Assembly (NCBI GenBank): GCA_015698045.1 | Contig: BLAL01000321.1 | Coordinates: forward strand, 124,001 to 188,000 | Source of the DNA: Rhizophagus clarus | Taxonomy: Eukaryota; Glomeromycota; Glomeromycetes; Glomerales; Glomeraceae | Direction of reading: 5' to 3' | Length of the DNA: 64,000 nt | Shown here: one piece after another, positions 11,491 to 23,450 of the stretch | Position numbering within the stretch: position 1 is the stretch's first letter | Layout of the letters: every line of letters starts with the position of its first letter | The notes under the pieces: generated by a model | Told to the model about the DNA's origin: nothing | The model's input: only the letters and a program-made list of their open reading frames with translations | Databases searched by the model: none | Position numbers and translations under genes: made by a program

Positions 11491-13199
11491 TTCAAATTAC
11501 AATTGTAATATTAGCCAAAATTATAATTCAAATTTAATGTAATGCTAACCAAAATTATAATTCATTTTATTATAATTTGTAAATTTTATTATATACAATA
11601 AATATGAATACAAAACTTATAACAGAAAAAGTAAATGTAATAAAGGATTCATTACCCAATATTTTATCTTGCATTTAAAAATATAAGAATATGAAGATAT
11701 TAGAATATTAATTCATGTTAAGTTTAAGGCATAGAATAAAAAAAAGATAAAGGGTAATATGCTAAAGAGATATAATGTAAAAAGTAAAAAAAAGTTAGTA
11801 TATTAATTAAATATAGTTAATATATTAGTGATGCAAAAAAATAGAAGTAAAGTAAAAAAAGCAGTTAGAAAAGTTAGTATATTAAATAGATGTAGTTAGT
11901 ATATTAGTAACATGTAAAAAAAAAATAATATATGAAAAAGTAACACGTAAAAAAAGTAGAGAGTAAATAATAAAAAAGAAAGTAACATAAAAAAGTAAAA
12001 AGCAGTTAGTAATAAGAAAAGAAATATAGTAATATATAAATAAATAATAGTAAAAAGATAAATAAAAACAATTACAAGAAAAAATATAGTTAAAAATATT
12101 AAAAATAAAGTAAATAGAAAATTAGTACGAATAAAAAAAATATTGTTTTAAAATATCTGTAAATCTGTAATATTATGTATTTTGAGATAAAAATGTAAAA
12201 AAGAGAGAGTTAACAAGAAAAGGTCGTATGATATTTTTCAAAAGTATTGTTTATTTATAATTCGTGTTTAGCTATTTTTAGCATAATAATGTAACCTGAT
12301 TACAAATTTAATAAAGTAAATGATCGGCAAATCAAATGGCCTATGTAATACCATATACTGATAATAAATAAATTAATCTGGCCAAAATTATAATAATGCG
12401 AGCCATAATGTTATTTATTACCTGTGTATATTTCACATCCTTATACGTTTTTGCAATAGTATACATGTTTTTGTCTTACCAATTTACTGTTAGATGCTAT
12501 ATTCTTATACAATATATATATTACACAATATAGATATTTGTTATTATAATAGACGATAAACATTGTATGCAAATACAATTGTATACAGAAATTATAATTT
12601 TTTATTAAAATCGATATCTCTTTCAAAAAACACTTTTAGTAATTAAAAAAAGGATTACATTATAACCAAAAAAACACCACCATTAATTACATTTAATTAT
12701 TATTTAATACCGACTACAGTGTTCAATTAAGATCCAATTAAGATCCAATTAAAATGTAACTGATTAGTATTATATATTAATTTATTAATTGCAAATTAGA
12801 TTACTTTTATATTAGTATGTTATGAATTACCACAGACTGTAATTATCATACATAAAGGTGCAAACCGATTAGAGTATATCAATTTATCAATTACAAATTA
12901 GGTACTTCTGTACTGGTCATTGGGAAAAATTTTGGTCTATAGATCTGCGCAGTTCTGCAAAGTACATTTCTGCACTAATCTAAGGACATGCCAATGCGCA
13001 TCACAGAAAAATTTCACATAATGTTAACTAATATCAATTAATTTATTTTATTAAAAAAAAAATATTTACAAATTTAAAAGTACATTCACTAATCTACACT
13101 ATTTTACTAAATGCATTAAACTAAAGTTCCCTTTCTTTCTTTCTTTCTTTACTTTTATACTGCAAAATCATGTTGTTAATTGTTTGGACATTGTTTCAG
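11491..13199. other. AT-rich intergenic stretch
   Basis: The segment 11690-12200 is dominated by GTAAAAA and AGTTAGTATATTA repeats without clear period. Motifs AGCCAAAATTATAATTC and GGCCAAAATTATAATAATG lie near 11510, 11555 and 12381. Near 12720-12760 there is a short AAGATCCAATT triplication. No coding signal was seen. Confidence 0.5.
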
Positions 13200-16100
13200 T
13201 TGGTTCAATTCTAACAAACAACTTTTAACTTCTTCGATCCAATAAAATAACAAAATGCGAAAATACTATCCCTCCTTACTTCAAAATTATGTTTCAGAAA
13301 GCTTCCAGAAATCCGTAAACCTACAAAATAAAAATGAACATTAATTAAAATTTTGTTTTTAAAAAAAAAACTAAAAATAAAAAACTTATAATTTTCAAAG
13401 TAAATACCTTCGAAATTCAATCCAGAAAGTATCTGAAAGTCGCAAATTTACAAAAAAAAAAGAATAAAAATGTTAATTATCATTTTGTTAATAAAAACAA
13501 GAAAATTTTTTTTTTATTTCAGAATATCTGGTATGTCACAAAATGGGATTCCAGCTAAAACTGAAAACAAACATTAATTCATGTTCATTGAAACAAAAAT
13601 AAAATAAAAAAATCATTTCATAGCTTTATACCTTTGAAATACCCTAGTCTGCTTTGAATTGGAAAATCCAGACCTAAAAAAAAATACAAAATGAAATATC
13701 AGTAACGTTTCGTAAAATAATATAAAAAAAATAATTTTGAAGTTTTTTACCTTCGAAATATTCTGGTCCACTTCAGATTAAAGTTCCTGACCTAAAATAA
13801 AATAAAAAAACGCATGTTAATAATGTTTGTTAAAAAAATATATAATTTTTTCGAAGCTATTATATTACCTTTATGGTCTGCTACGAAAGAGAATCTGGAC
13901 CTAAAAAAATAAAAAAAATGAACATTAGTAACTTTCGTTAAATTTAAATAAAAAGTTAAAATATTTTGAAAATATTATATTACCTTCGAATGTCATGGCC
14001 TGCAGCGAGAGGGAGTTCTGAACCTAAAAAAAAATAAAAAAATGAATATTAGTAATGTTTGTTAAAATAAATAAGAAGTTAAAATTTTTTGAAGATATTA
14101 TATTATCTTCGAATATCATGATCCTCTACGAAAGAGAGATTCAGACCTAAAAAAAATAAAAAAATGAATATTAGTAACATTCATTAAAATAAATAAAGTT
14201 AAAATTTTTTGAAAATATTATATTACCTTCGAATATCATGGTCTGTTTCGAAAATAAATTCCAGACCTAAAAAAAAGAAATACAAAACAAAATTAGTAAC
14301 ATTTCATAAAATAATATAAAAAAAATAATTTTGAAGTTTTTTTACCTTTAAAATAACCCAGTCTACTTCAAATTAGAGTTCTAGACCTAAAAAAAGAACT
14401 AAACATTAATTAACATTTATTAAAATAAAAAAAAACAATTTTTTTAAAGCTTTATATCTTTGAAATACTGGTCTGCTTTGAATTAGAGTTCTAGACTTAA
14501 AAAAAGAATGAAATGAAACATTAGTAATGTTTCGTAAAATAAAATATAAAATAAAATTATTTTGAAGTTTTTTTTACCTTCAAAATAACTCGATTCAGTT
14601 CACTTCTTTCAGACCTAAAAAAATGACATTCGTTGAAATAAAAATAAATAAAGTTTTTTTTTATTTTCAGTCCGTTTTAAGTTCTGGACCTAAAAAAATG
14701 TAAAATAAAATGAATGTTAATTGGTTTCATTTTATAAAATATAAAAAAATAAAATTTCAGATATTATTATACCTTCAAAATCCTGATCTGCCTCTAAATT
14801 CCAGACCTAAAAAAAATAAAAAAAAAATGAACATTAGTAACGTTCGTTTAAATAAAATAAAAAAAAATAAATTTTGAAGATATTATATCTTTGAAATACT
14901 GGTCCACCTCTAAAGAGTTCTGGACCTAAAAAATACAAAAAAATGAACATTAGTAATGTTCATTTTAAATAAAACATAAAAAAAAATAAAATTTCAAAGA
15001 TATTATACCTTCGAAATACCAGTCCGCCTCTAAAAAATTCTAAATCTAAAAAATACAAAAAAAACAAATATTAGTAACATTCGTTTTAAATAAAACATAA
15101 AAAAAAATAAAATTTTGAAGATATTATACCTTCAAAATACCGGTCTGCCTCTAAAAAGTTTTGGATCTAAAAAATATAAAAAAATGAACATTAGTAACAT
15201 TCGTTTAAATAAAACATAAAATAAATAAAATTTTGAAGATATTATACCTTCAAAATACCGGTCCGCCTCTAAAGAGTTCTGGACCTAAAAAATATAAAAA
15301 AAAATGAATATTAGTAATGTTCGTTTAAATAAAACAAAAAAAAATAAATTTCAAAGATATTATACCTTCAAAATACCAGTCTGTCTCTAAAGAGTTCCAG
15401 ACCTAAAAAATACAAAAAAAATGAACATTAGTAATGTTTGTTTTAAATAAAATATAAAAAAAAAATAAATTTGAAGATATTATACCTTTGAAATACCAGT
15501 CTGCCTCTAAAGAATTCTGGATCTAAAAAATACAAAAAAATAAACATTAGTAATGTTTATTTTAAATAAAACATAAAAAAAAAATTTCAAAGATATTATA
15601 CCTTTGAAATACTAGTCTGCTTCTAAAGAATTCCAGATCTAAAAAATATAAAAAAAACAAATATTAGTAATGTTCGTTTAAATAAAACAAAAAAATTTTG
15701 AAGATATTTTACCTTTGAAATATCATAGTTTGTCTCTAAAGGAGTTCCAGACCTAAAAAAAGAAAGAAAATGAACGTTAGTTAACATTCATTAAAATTAA
15801 AGTAAAAAAATTTTTTTTTACTTAATGATCCTTCTCGAAATGGAGTTCTGGACCTAAAAAAGAAGAAAAGTGAAATATTACTAATGTTTCACTAAAATAC
15901 AAAAAAAATGAATTTTTTTTTACTTAATGTCTGCCTCGAAATAGAGTTCTGAACCTAAAAAAAAAGAAAAAGAAATCAAATGTTTGTTAATGTTCGCTAA
16001 GTAAAAATAAAACAACCAAATATTTTTTTTCAAAGTTACCTTTGAAACGAAATTTAAGGCCGCATATTTGATGTTTTGGACTACAAAAGTAATAAACAAA

Positions 16101-16660
16101 ATTAAAAAAAATCAAATGTTAATATTAACATTCGTTAAATTAGATTAATAAAAAAAATCTGGAGCTATACTTCAGCTTCTGGAACTAAAAAAAATTAAAA
16201 TCAAACATTAATATTAACGTTTGTTAAATTAAAATAAAAAAAAAGTTTGGAGCTGTACCTTGACTTCTGGACCTAAAAAAAATTAAAATTAAACGTTTGT
16301 TAAATAATTATTTTTTTTCAAAGGTAACCTTAGAAATAGTCCAGAACTCGTACTTTTAGTATTCTGGACTTAGAAAGATAAAAACGAACATTAATAAAGT
16401 TTGTTAAATAATTAAATATTTTTCAAAGTTTACCTTCAAAATTGGTTAGAATTGTTAAGCCTTCAGCTCTTTGGACTTACAAAATATAAAACAAGCGTTA
16501 GCTAATGCTTGTTAAAGTAAATTAATAAAAAAAAATTTTTTTTGAAGATTAACTTCGAAATTAAATCCAGAATCTATACCTTTGATGTTCTAAACCTATA
16601 AAAAAAAGGAAAAATGAGTGTTAGTCAATGCTTATTAAATAATAATATTTAAAAATACTT
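13200..16660 (-). other. Tandem exon/intron-like array B (minus strand, about 25 units)
   Basis: This is the largest of the arrays, with a period near 115 bp. A typical unit on the minus strand has acceptor AG at 15286-15285, an exon-like block 15284-15248 (37 nt), donor GTATAAT from 15247, and the next acceptor at 15167. That gives an 81-nt intron-like block with TACTAA at 15197-15192, about 25-30 nt before the AG. Exon-like blocks start GTCCAGAAC or GTCTGGA and end GAAG. Measured lengths include 32, 37, 39, 40 and 41 nt. The 37-nt consensus translates to VQNSLEADRYFE in one frame, but 37 and 40 nt both shift the frame by one. Several units have lost the donor (GT to AT) or carry stops. Between about 13200 and 13620, and beyond 15950, units are more diverged and longer. 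Confidence 0.65.
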
Positions 16661-17214
16661 TTAATATCCAAAAGAACTAGTGAAAATAGGTAGGAGAAAA
16701 GTTCTACAAAAAAAAACTTTTTTAATCTGATATTCCTGCAAAGTTTCAAAGCTTAAAAAAAATTTCAATTTTTTTTTAATACCTTAACAGATTATTTCTT
16801 TAAATTAAAAAAGTTGAAAAAAATTATTTCTTTAAAAAGTATTAAAAAAGATTATTTTTTAAAGCACTGTGAAAAAAAATTTAAGTGTTGAAACAAATAG
16901 GAAGTGTAAAGTTTGTTGAAATAAAAAAAAAGTTCATGTAAATAAAAGAGAGAAATATGAAGATCTCAAGATTTTTATATGAAATATTTTAAAATCTGCA
17001 ATTTTAGAGATTATCAGAATTTTTATAAAAAAATCTTCAAAAAATAAAAATGCAAATTGTCAGCAGATCTGAACTGATATAACATTCCCAATGAATTCTG
17101 TACAAAATTATATATTATATACGTATTCTGTATCAAGATACACAACAGACTACTTTTAAATCAGTACCTGATGATTAGCAATCTTTATCAAAATTACCAG
17201 TATAACCTAATGAT
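16661..17214. other. AT-rich stretch between array B and a LINE remnant
   Basis: Homopolymer-rich, with AAAAAATT and AAGATTATTTTTTAAA variants at 16740-16880. From about 17070 base composition becomes more mixed. This may be the decayed 5' part of the following retrotransposon. Confidence 0.45.
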
Positions 17215-19030
17215 ATGCAGATTTTTCCTAATGCTGATACTGTATTACAGCCTCCTTTACTTAGTGATTCAAATATTAAACCAAAATCATCGAATAAGAG
17301 GATGTTTAAGTCTATTGCAAAAATAATATATGTCAATCAACAAATCCCTAATAATAAAATGAACAACATTAGAGATATTTTTATATATGATGTACTCGCA
17401 GGTTAGTCCTATGCAAAAATATTAGCCAAACTTAAAACATGGGGTGATGTTATATCAATAATAACAAAATGTTAACGTATGTGTATAAAGATTTGTCTCT
17501 TAACCTTTTCATTAATGTCTTTCGAACAGGGTATTTGGCAATACTTCTTAGGTAGTCAAGTAGTATGATGGTTCTCAGGACACTAATCTCTACAACAAAG
17601 AAAGTAATAAGAACAGTTCCATCTTTACCTCAATGACCTACCTTAAGATAGTAATTATTGGCAATTATGGGATTATACTAAACCTTCAATTATTTTCAAT
17701 CATTATCTGATCAAAGCTCTTAAGCATTTCAATTTTGGTGTAAAATCCCAGATTGTAGCGTATTTTGAAAAATATTAGGATGTAGAATTTTGTCATAAAG
17801 ATGTTACCTGTAACTGTAATTATAAGACACAGTGTTGTAAGTAATAGGTTGCAACCTAGCTTCTTCAAAGTGCAAAAGTTGTAATGCTGTAATTGTGCTG
17901 TAATGTTGTAATTATGCCGTAATTATGATTGGCTTATTTATATGAAATCATTAATAAAATCGCGGCTTATTTTTTATTAATAAAATCACGGCTTATTTTT
18001 TATTAATAAAATCACGGCTTATTTTTTATTAATAAAATCGCAGCTTATTTTTTATTTTTTTTTATTTTTTTTTTTTTAATTCAAAGGTCATGTTATTTTT
18101 ATTGTTAAATATTCAAAATCAAATACTTTATACAATACCTAAATAACCCTTCCAGCTCAGCTAAGTGTGACCCATAAACAGCTTATTTTTTATTAATAAA
18201 ATCGTGGCTTATTTTTTATTAATAAAGTCGTGGCTTATTTTTTATTAATAAAATTGCAGCTTATTTTTATTAATAAAATTATTTATTAACAAAATTGCAG
18301 CTTTTTTTTTACTAATAAATCTAATAAATCGCAGCTTTTTTTATTAATAAAATTGTTTATTTATAAAATCACGGTTTTCTTTATTAATAAAATCTCAGCT
18401 TTTTTTATTAATATGTATTTAAAAAAATGTTAATTAACCATTTTATTATTACTAATACGAATTAAAAAAACATTAAACATTTTTAACATTTTTTTTATTA
18501 ATACGAATTAAAAAATATTATCATACTAATACTATATATACTAAAACTATGCTGCGGCACTATGTAGAGAGTTTTAACTTTTGGCATTGAGTCAAATGAC
18601 TTTTGGCAGGCAACCTTAGACGGCATTAAGACATTACAGCCTAATTATAACATTACAATCCAATTATAAAATTACAGCCTAATTACAGTATTATGAAAAG
18701 TATCATAACTGTAATGCCGTATGTTATAATATTACGGCATCATCTAATCAATTACGGCTAATATCTTTATTTTGTCATAAAATAACTTTCAATTTTAACC
18801 ACAATGGTACAGACCATTCTCTTTCATGATGTGCTTTTCCTTTTTCCTCTTAGAACAAAAATAAGAAGCCTATGAAAAATTTTAACAAGCAGAATTCTGG
18901 TTTTTCTAAAGCTCGCTTTACTAATTCTAAACCTATTAAGGATCAAGTGAAGTCTTTTACAAAGTCAAAAAGCAACAAGAAAAAGAAGTCATCAAACAAG
19001 TCTAATAATAAAATGGGGTCTTTGCAATAG
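17215..19030 (+). pseudogene. LINE ORF1 (RNA-binding-like) pseudogene, interrupted
   Basis: Decayed ORF1-like protein of a non-LTR retrotransposon. The ATG at 17215 opens a frame that reaches IFIYDVLAG and then TAG where a Trp is expected. Reading on gives LAKLKTWGDVISI, later FLGSQVVWWF, SLQQRK and LNDLP. The same order of motifs (IYD(V/I)LA, L..L...GKVVSI, LGSLPVRWF, SLSEQKQRKKFQ, NIPED) is seen in the better preserved copy at 62161-63739, so the two belong to one family. The frame is interrupted at about 17880-18790 by an unrelated repetitive insertion. It resumes as a Lys/Ser/Asn-rich tail (18850-19030), which is cut by a MITE beginning at 19015. A poly(A) tract at 19589-19607 probably marks the 3' end of the element. 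Confidence 0.6.
17880..18790. mobile_element. Insertion in LINE ORF1 with 26-bp tandem repeats
   Basis: Both ends are rich in GCTGTAAT or GCCGTAATTA motifs in opposite orientation, left at about 17880-17935 and right at about 18610-18755. The middle (17950-18420) is a tandem repeat whose 26-bp unit is CGGCTTATTTTTTATTAATA plus AAATCA or AAATCG. Units shorten and decay to the right. The inverted motifs suggest a foldback or MITE-like insertion, but I could not fix the exact borders or a TSD. Confidence 0.45.
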
Positions 19031-19170
19031 AAAGGTACGAAACTCAAAAAAAAAAAAAAAATTTAATTAATATTAAATTTATACTTATTTTAGTATAAAA
19101 AACATAATTAGCATATAAAATAAATTTAAAAATTTTTTTAAGTTTTGTACCTTTCTATTGCAAAGATCCC
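19015..19170. mobile_element. GGGGTCTTTGC MITE, copy 1
   Basis: A 156-bp element with ~38-bp terminal inverted repeats that begin GGGGTCTTTGCAATAGAAAG on the left. The right end, reverse-complemented, begins GGGATCTTTGCAATAGAAAG. The flanks give a 4-bp duplication AAAT. It sits in the Lys-rich 3' end of the LINE ORF1 pseudogene, so it inserted after that element. Confidence 0.8.
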
Positions 19171-19588
19171 AAATGGATATTGTTAAACTGTTGCTAGCTT
19201 TAATTTCTTAACTGTTTCTTTATTTTAGTAAATTAGCATTATTTTTTTTCTTTCTTACAATTTTTTTTTTTGGTTTATTTATTTGAGTAATATTGCCAAG
19301 CAATAGACTACTTTTAGGAGTTTTATTGAAACTAAGATGTTAATGCTTCTTGGAAGAAGTGATTACAATTTATACTTAGATGGAGCTATAAGTTATTTTT
19401 TTGCAGGGCTGAGATATTGTATTTTTACTTAACATTAACTCCTATCTGAGATACCTATGATAACTTGTTTTGGTCTTAATAGTTTAAGTCCTCTAGTTTG
19501 ACTGCGTACCAATGCTTACTTAGACTTGTCTTTGTATTTTTGAATCTGTTTTACATATATACTTCAGTTAGATAACAATTGTTATAAT

Positions 19589-19607
19589 AAAAAAAAAAAA
19601 AAAAAAA
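19589..19607 (+). other. Poly(A) tract, probable LINE 3' end
   Basis: Nineteen A follow TTATAAT, so that AATAAA overlaps the tract start. It lies 560 bases after the ORF1-like pseudogene. No matching TSD was found, since the 5' end of the element is not resolved. Confidence 0.5.
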
Positions 19608-20479
19608 TAATCCTTTTTGATGTAGTTTAAAAATTCAAGTTTCTTAGTATAAAATACACCAATATTGTTTATTTTTAATAAAGAATTTAGAAAGAATGAG
19701 CACTAAAATATTAATTACAGCTTAAGATAAAAAAATCCAGAATTATGAAATTATATATTATGTAATAATTAATGATGTAAATTGTATAAAATTTTACAAC
19801 TAGAAGCTGATTAGCTTATTTTATTAATATTTTTTTTGATTACTATTAATTTCTATAATAAGTTTAGACCGGAGTTTTTTTTTTTCTATATTTTTTTGAC
19901 ATTTCGATAATTTTTTATTTAAATTAAGTCAAAATCAATTAGTAATTTAAGCATATTGTTCAAATGAAAGTTTTAATAAGAAAATTGGTTATTATCATTA
20001 AATCTGCTATTTATCTTCCAACAATTTTTTGATTTTTGGAAGTTATTTATAAAGCATATCTACATAATTCCATTATTTAAATTGACTTTAATTGGGCATA
20101 ATTATGCATAATTTTAATTTTTAGAAATTTTCTGGTTTTTTTTTATCCCAAGCTGTATATATGTTTCTTCAGATATTGGTTCAATAAGCTAATTTACATT
20201 CTTCATTAGTTTTATCCTAAAAGGTTAATCTCGTTAGTCATTAGCCTCATTACATTTTTTGGTAAAAATCAAATAATATAGACTCTCATAAATTTTAATG
20301 CAAAGACTTTTTCAAATGAAGCAATATATTGTTCTTTTTGTTGTTTTAGTTCATCTTGATATTACGATCAATAATATTACCTAGAAATATCTTAATATCT
20401 TACTCAATATTATCTTTTGTTTTTTTCCTCTTTCCTCCTTATAATACTGCGCATCTGTTCAGTGATACTTTTATCTAAT
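19608..20479. other. AT-rich stretch, nothing recognised
   Basis: No coding signal or ordered repeat was seen. Several long T runs occur, for example at 19877-19886. Confidence 0.5.
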
Positions 20480-21420
20480 ATACTTAATTGTACTTGTCAT
20501 TAGAATTGAAGAAAATAACATCATAGTACTCTGGTTTCATTTTTGGCAGATTTTTGTCAAACTGATATTGTGTCAAGCTTTCTCTGATACAGACCCCATT
20601 ACAATCCAACGATACTTTTTTCACCAATAATCATTTGGTCTGCATTATATTCGTCATCCACTTCTTCTTCCATATCTTGGTCACGCTTTGTTCCTTGTGG
20701 ACTAACTAAAAAGGGATTCTGTTCTGGTCATTTATGAATGTGTGTTGGAATAGTATCGTAGATTGATGTTTCTATTTGTCTTTTGGTGTAATATGTCGTT
20801 CTGGTGTTTGATATCCAGTTGAAAGTTCCCCTTCCCAAGGGAAGTCATTAAAAACACATTATTTTCTTCTATTATTTCAGTGGATCAATTAGTGTACACA
20901 CTTTTTTTAGTGCTATGTTGACATAAATGTAATTACCTCAATCTGATGCTCAGCATCTGGTATGCGTTTTTCAAATCTTTTGACAATTGATTTTTGTAAG
21001 AAAAGACCTTGACCTCTCTTGTTGCATCCAGAATGTATTGGGTTTGTTCAAGACACATCTGGTTCTCTAGTTCGTTCTGCTTGAAGGTATTAGGAAGTAT
21101 TGTACAATCAACGACTACATTTCAAAATATTATATAAAGGCAATGTACCCGCTCCTTCTCGAGCAATTTGCATATTTGTCTTTTCAATTGAAGATCCCAA
21201 AAATGGTTTATCTGATCTGATGATTTATCATTCTTAATAAAGTATTTCAAGTTAGAAAAGAAAAAAAAAATGACAAATTTATTATAAGGAAAACGTAGAC
21301 AAATCACGGACAGCACGGTAGTTGATAACAATGTAGAATACCACTTTGATCATTTATGATATGCACACCAACAAGTCGCAACCTTTCCCAGTACCAGTCG
21401 AACCAGTATGGTGGTTGGCG
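20480..21420 (-). pseudogene. Decayed coding segment of unknown family
   Basis: Base composition is more balanced than in the flanks. The minus strand shows protein-like pieces broken by stops: LQAERTREPDVS then stop then NPIHSGCNKRGQGLFLQKS (about 21090-21000), NDFPWEGELSTGYQTPERH (about 20850-20790), and an acidic DQDMEEEVDDEYNADQM piece (about 20690-20630). I do not recognise the family. A decayed transposon gene is a reasonable guess only. Confidence 0.35.
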
Positions 21421-21765
21421 TCGCACAGTATCGAATAAATGAGTAAGTACACTTGCCTTAAATTATCAACTTATCGCCTTTGCCCCAATTTCAGAATTTT
21501 CACTATGGTAATTTTTAATGATTTCTAATTCGGTTTTGTATTATAAACGGTGCTCTGTATCTCTTTATCTTTCAAATCGTTTGGAAATCTATGAACTTTT
21601 TTAACGAAAGCTTATCCATAGACTCCTCCCAAAAGTCTACATATTTTTACAAACGAAAGGTTACGCAAGAGTTGTCATAAAAAAGACTAGTATAATTATA
21701 ATTGTCTTGCCACTGTATTTAGCTCGTCGACACATTTAGATAAAGTTACATTTTGCGAGAGTTTA
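21421..21765. other. Intergenic stretch before array C
   Basis: Mixed base composition without a convincing frame. A possible donor GAGTAAGTAC follows a short open frame near 21440 on the plus strand, but this is too little to call an exon. Confidence 0.4.
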
Positions 21766-21799
21766 ATGAATTTTTTAGGGTATATCAGTAAATGTTTTG

Positions 21800-23450
21800 T
21801 TAAAATAAAAAAAAATCAGAGAGACCTGTTGAAAACCTTACCAAAATTCCACAATTCTATATGCATTCTAAAGGTCCAAAGAAGCCGGTCTCCTAAAAAA
21901 AAAAAAAAAACGCAAGAAACTGTCCGAAGCCTAAACAATAAAGAAAAAAAAAATCGGCATTGACCTTCGTTTCTACAAGAGAACCAGAAAGAAAAACCGC
22001 CGATCTTAAAAAAAAAAGCTGAAACCATAAAAAGTAAAAAAAGAACGAAAATGAGTAATGAAAACAAGAAAGAGGTAAAAAAAAAAAGGAAAAAAAGCGA
22101 ATGCTTAACCTCAGTTTCCACAGAGAGACCTTAAAAAAAGAAAAAGCAAGAAAATTAGTAACAAAACAAAAAGAAACAAAGAACATTAAAAACGAAAAAA
22201 CTAACCCATTTTCATAAGAGAATCACCGCCGAACCCAAAAAAAGAACTGAGCAAAAGATAAAATGTCGATTAGTAATGAAACGAAAAAAAAATATTTGAA
22301 AAGAACTTTCATTCCGAAAGATACTGCTGAAACCTATAAAAAAGACGAAAAAAATGTTAAATAATATTTCCTTTTAAAGCTACAAAAAGTCTTTAAAAAA
22401 ATTCGAATCTGCCCATTGAAATTTCGGTATCTAACTTTGAAGCCGATTACCCTACAAAAGTTTGTTTTTTTAAATGTTTCGAAAAATCTATTTTCCAAAC
22501 AAGAGTCGATTTCCCTACAAAAGGAGTAATGAATGTTAAAAATGTTTTTTTTTTTTTGAAGTTTCGAGACATTTATTCTGAAACTTCCTGGCGTTCGTAG
22601 TCCAAAAATTAGACGTCGAAACCTACAAAATAAAAATAAAAAAAAGAACATTAATATAACTATTTTTATATTGGTTTCGAATTTTTAACTACAAATTTAA
22701 TACCTTCATCAAGTTACCATGCGTCCGATATCCGAGCAATCAAACTGTCTACAAAGAAACAAACGAATTGTCAGAAATCATCAAAAAAAATTAAATTTAT
22801 GCGTTCTGAAAGATTCGTCTAAAAAAGAAACAAACCGTTTGAAACAGTTCGTTACTAAACGTTTCTTTAAAAGAATGTTCCCCACAGATGTTCAAAGAGC
22901 CAAAGAACTAACCGTCTAAAAAAGAAAAAAAGAAAAAAAAAAAAAATAGAATAACTATTCTTTAAAAGGTGGAATGAAGAAAATTTAAAAATATCTTACC
23001 GAAATCCCGCATCCAGATTTTGTATTGAAGTTGGATGCACCTAGATATGACATGATCGGCTTTCTAAAAAATGAAAAGAACGAAACGTCAGTAACGTTTC
23101 GTTTAATAATGTTAGAAAAAACTACTCACCGAAATCCACATCCAAAATGTTGAAGAGCCGTCTAGCAGAACTTCAAAGTCCGACTTTTGAAATGGGACTA
23201 AAAAAAAAATGTTTGTAAAACGTTTCGTCAATATGATCGTTGCCTTTATTATTTTGCCGACGGTTATTTTCCGACGAGACACTAAAAATTCACTAAGAAA
23301 TCCCGTCGAATCTCCCATACGTCCAGCCGCAAGAGATTAGAAGCTGTTCTTTAGAAGATGAAGTAAACAAGTTAGAATATTATCACGACACTTACCGAAA
23401 TACCGTGTTCAAGAACCCAAGAACCGAGAAGTCACTTGAAAAAAAAGGAA
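21800..23450 (-). other. Exon/intron-like array C (minus strand)
   Basis: Exon-like blocks are longer here and better formed. Block 23197-23130 (68 nt) and block 23063-23000 (64 nt) both end GGATTTCG followed by GTGAGT or GTAAGA. A third upstream block ends GTATTTCG at 23396 before GTAAGT. The intron between the two measured blocks has TTACTGAC near 23090 and a T-rich tract before AG. Further down, blocks reading GGFSFWFSCRNEG and VSLWKLR lie near 22010-21960 and 22130-22100, with TACTAA at 22160-22155 and 22275-22270. The 5' and 3' ends of any transcript are unclear. Exon sequences are unlike those of arrays A and B. Confidence 0.5.

Noticed and set aside
13200-16660. Plain AT-rich satellite explanation for array B
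   Set aside because: A satellite alone would not explain why donor, TACTAA and AG stay at fixed spacing. It was kept as the null model, not as the call.
13200-16660. Direct identification as an SP7-like effector or an aphid bicycle-type micro-exon gene
   Set aside because: No signal-peptide exon was found, and exon lengths do not preserve frame. Similarity is in layout only.
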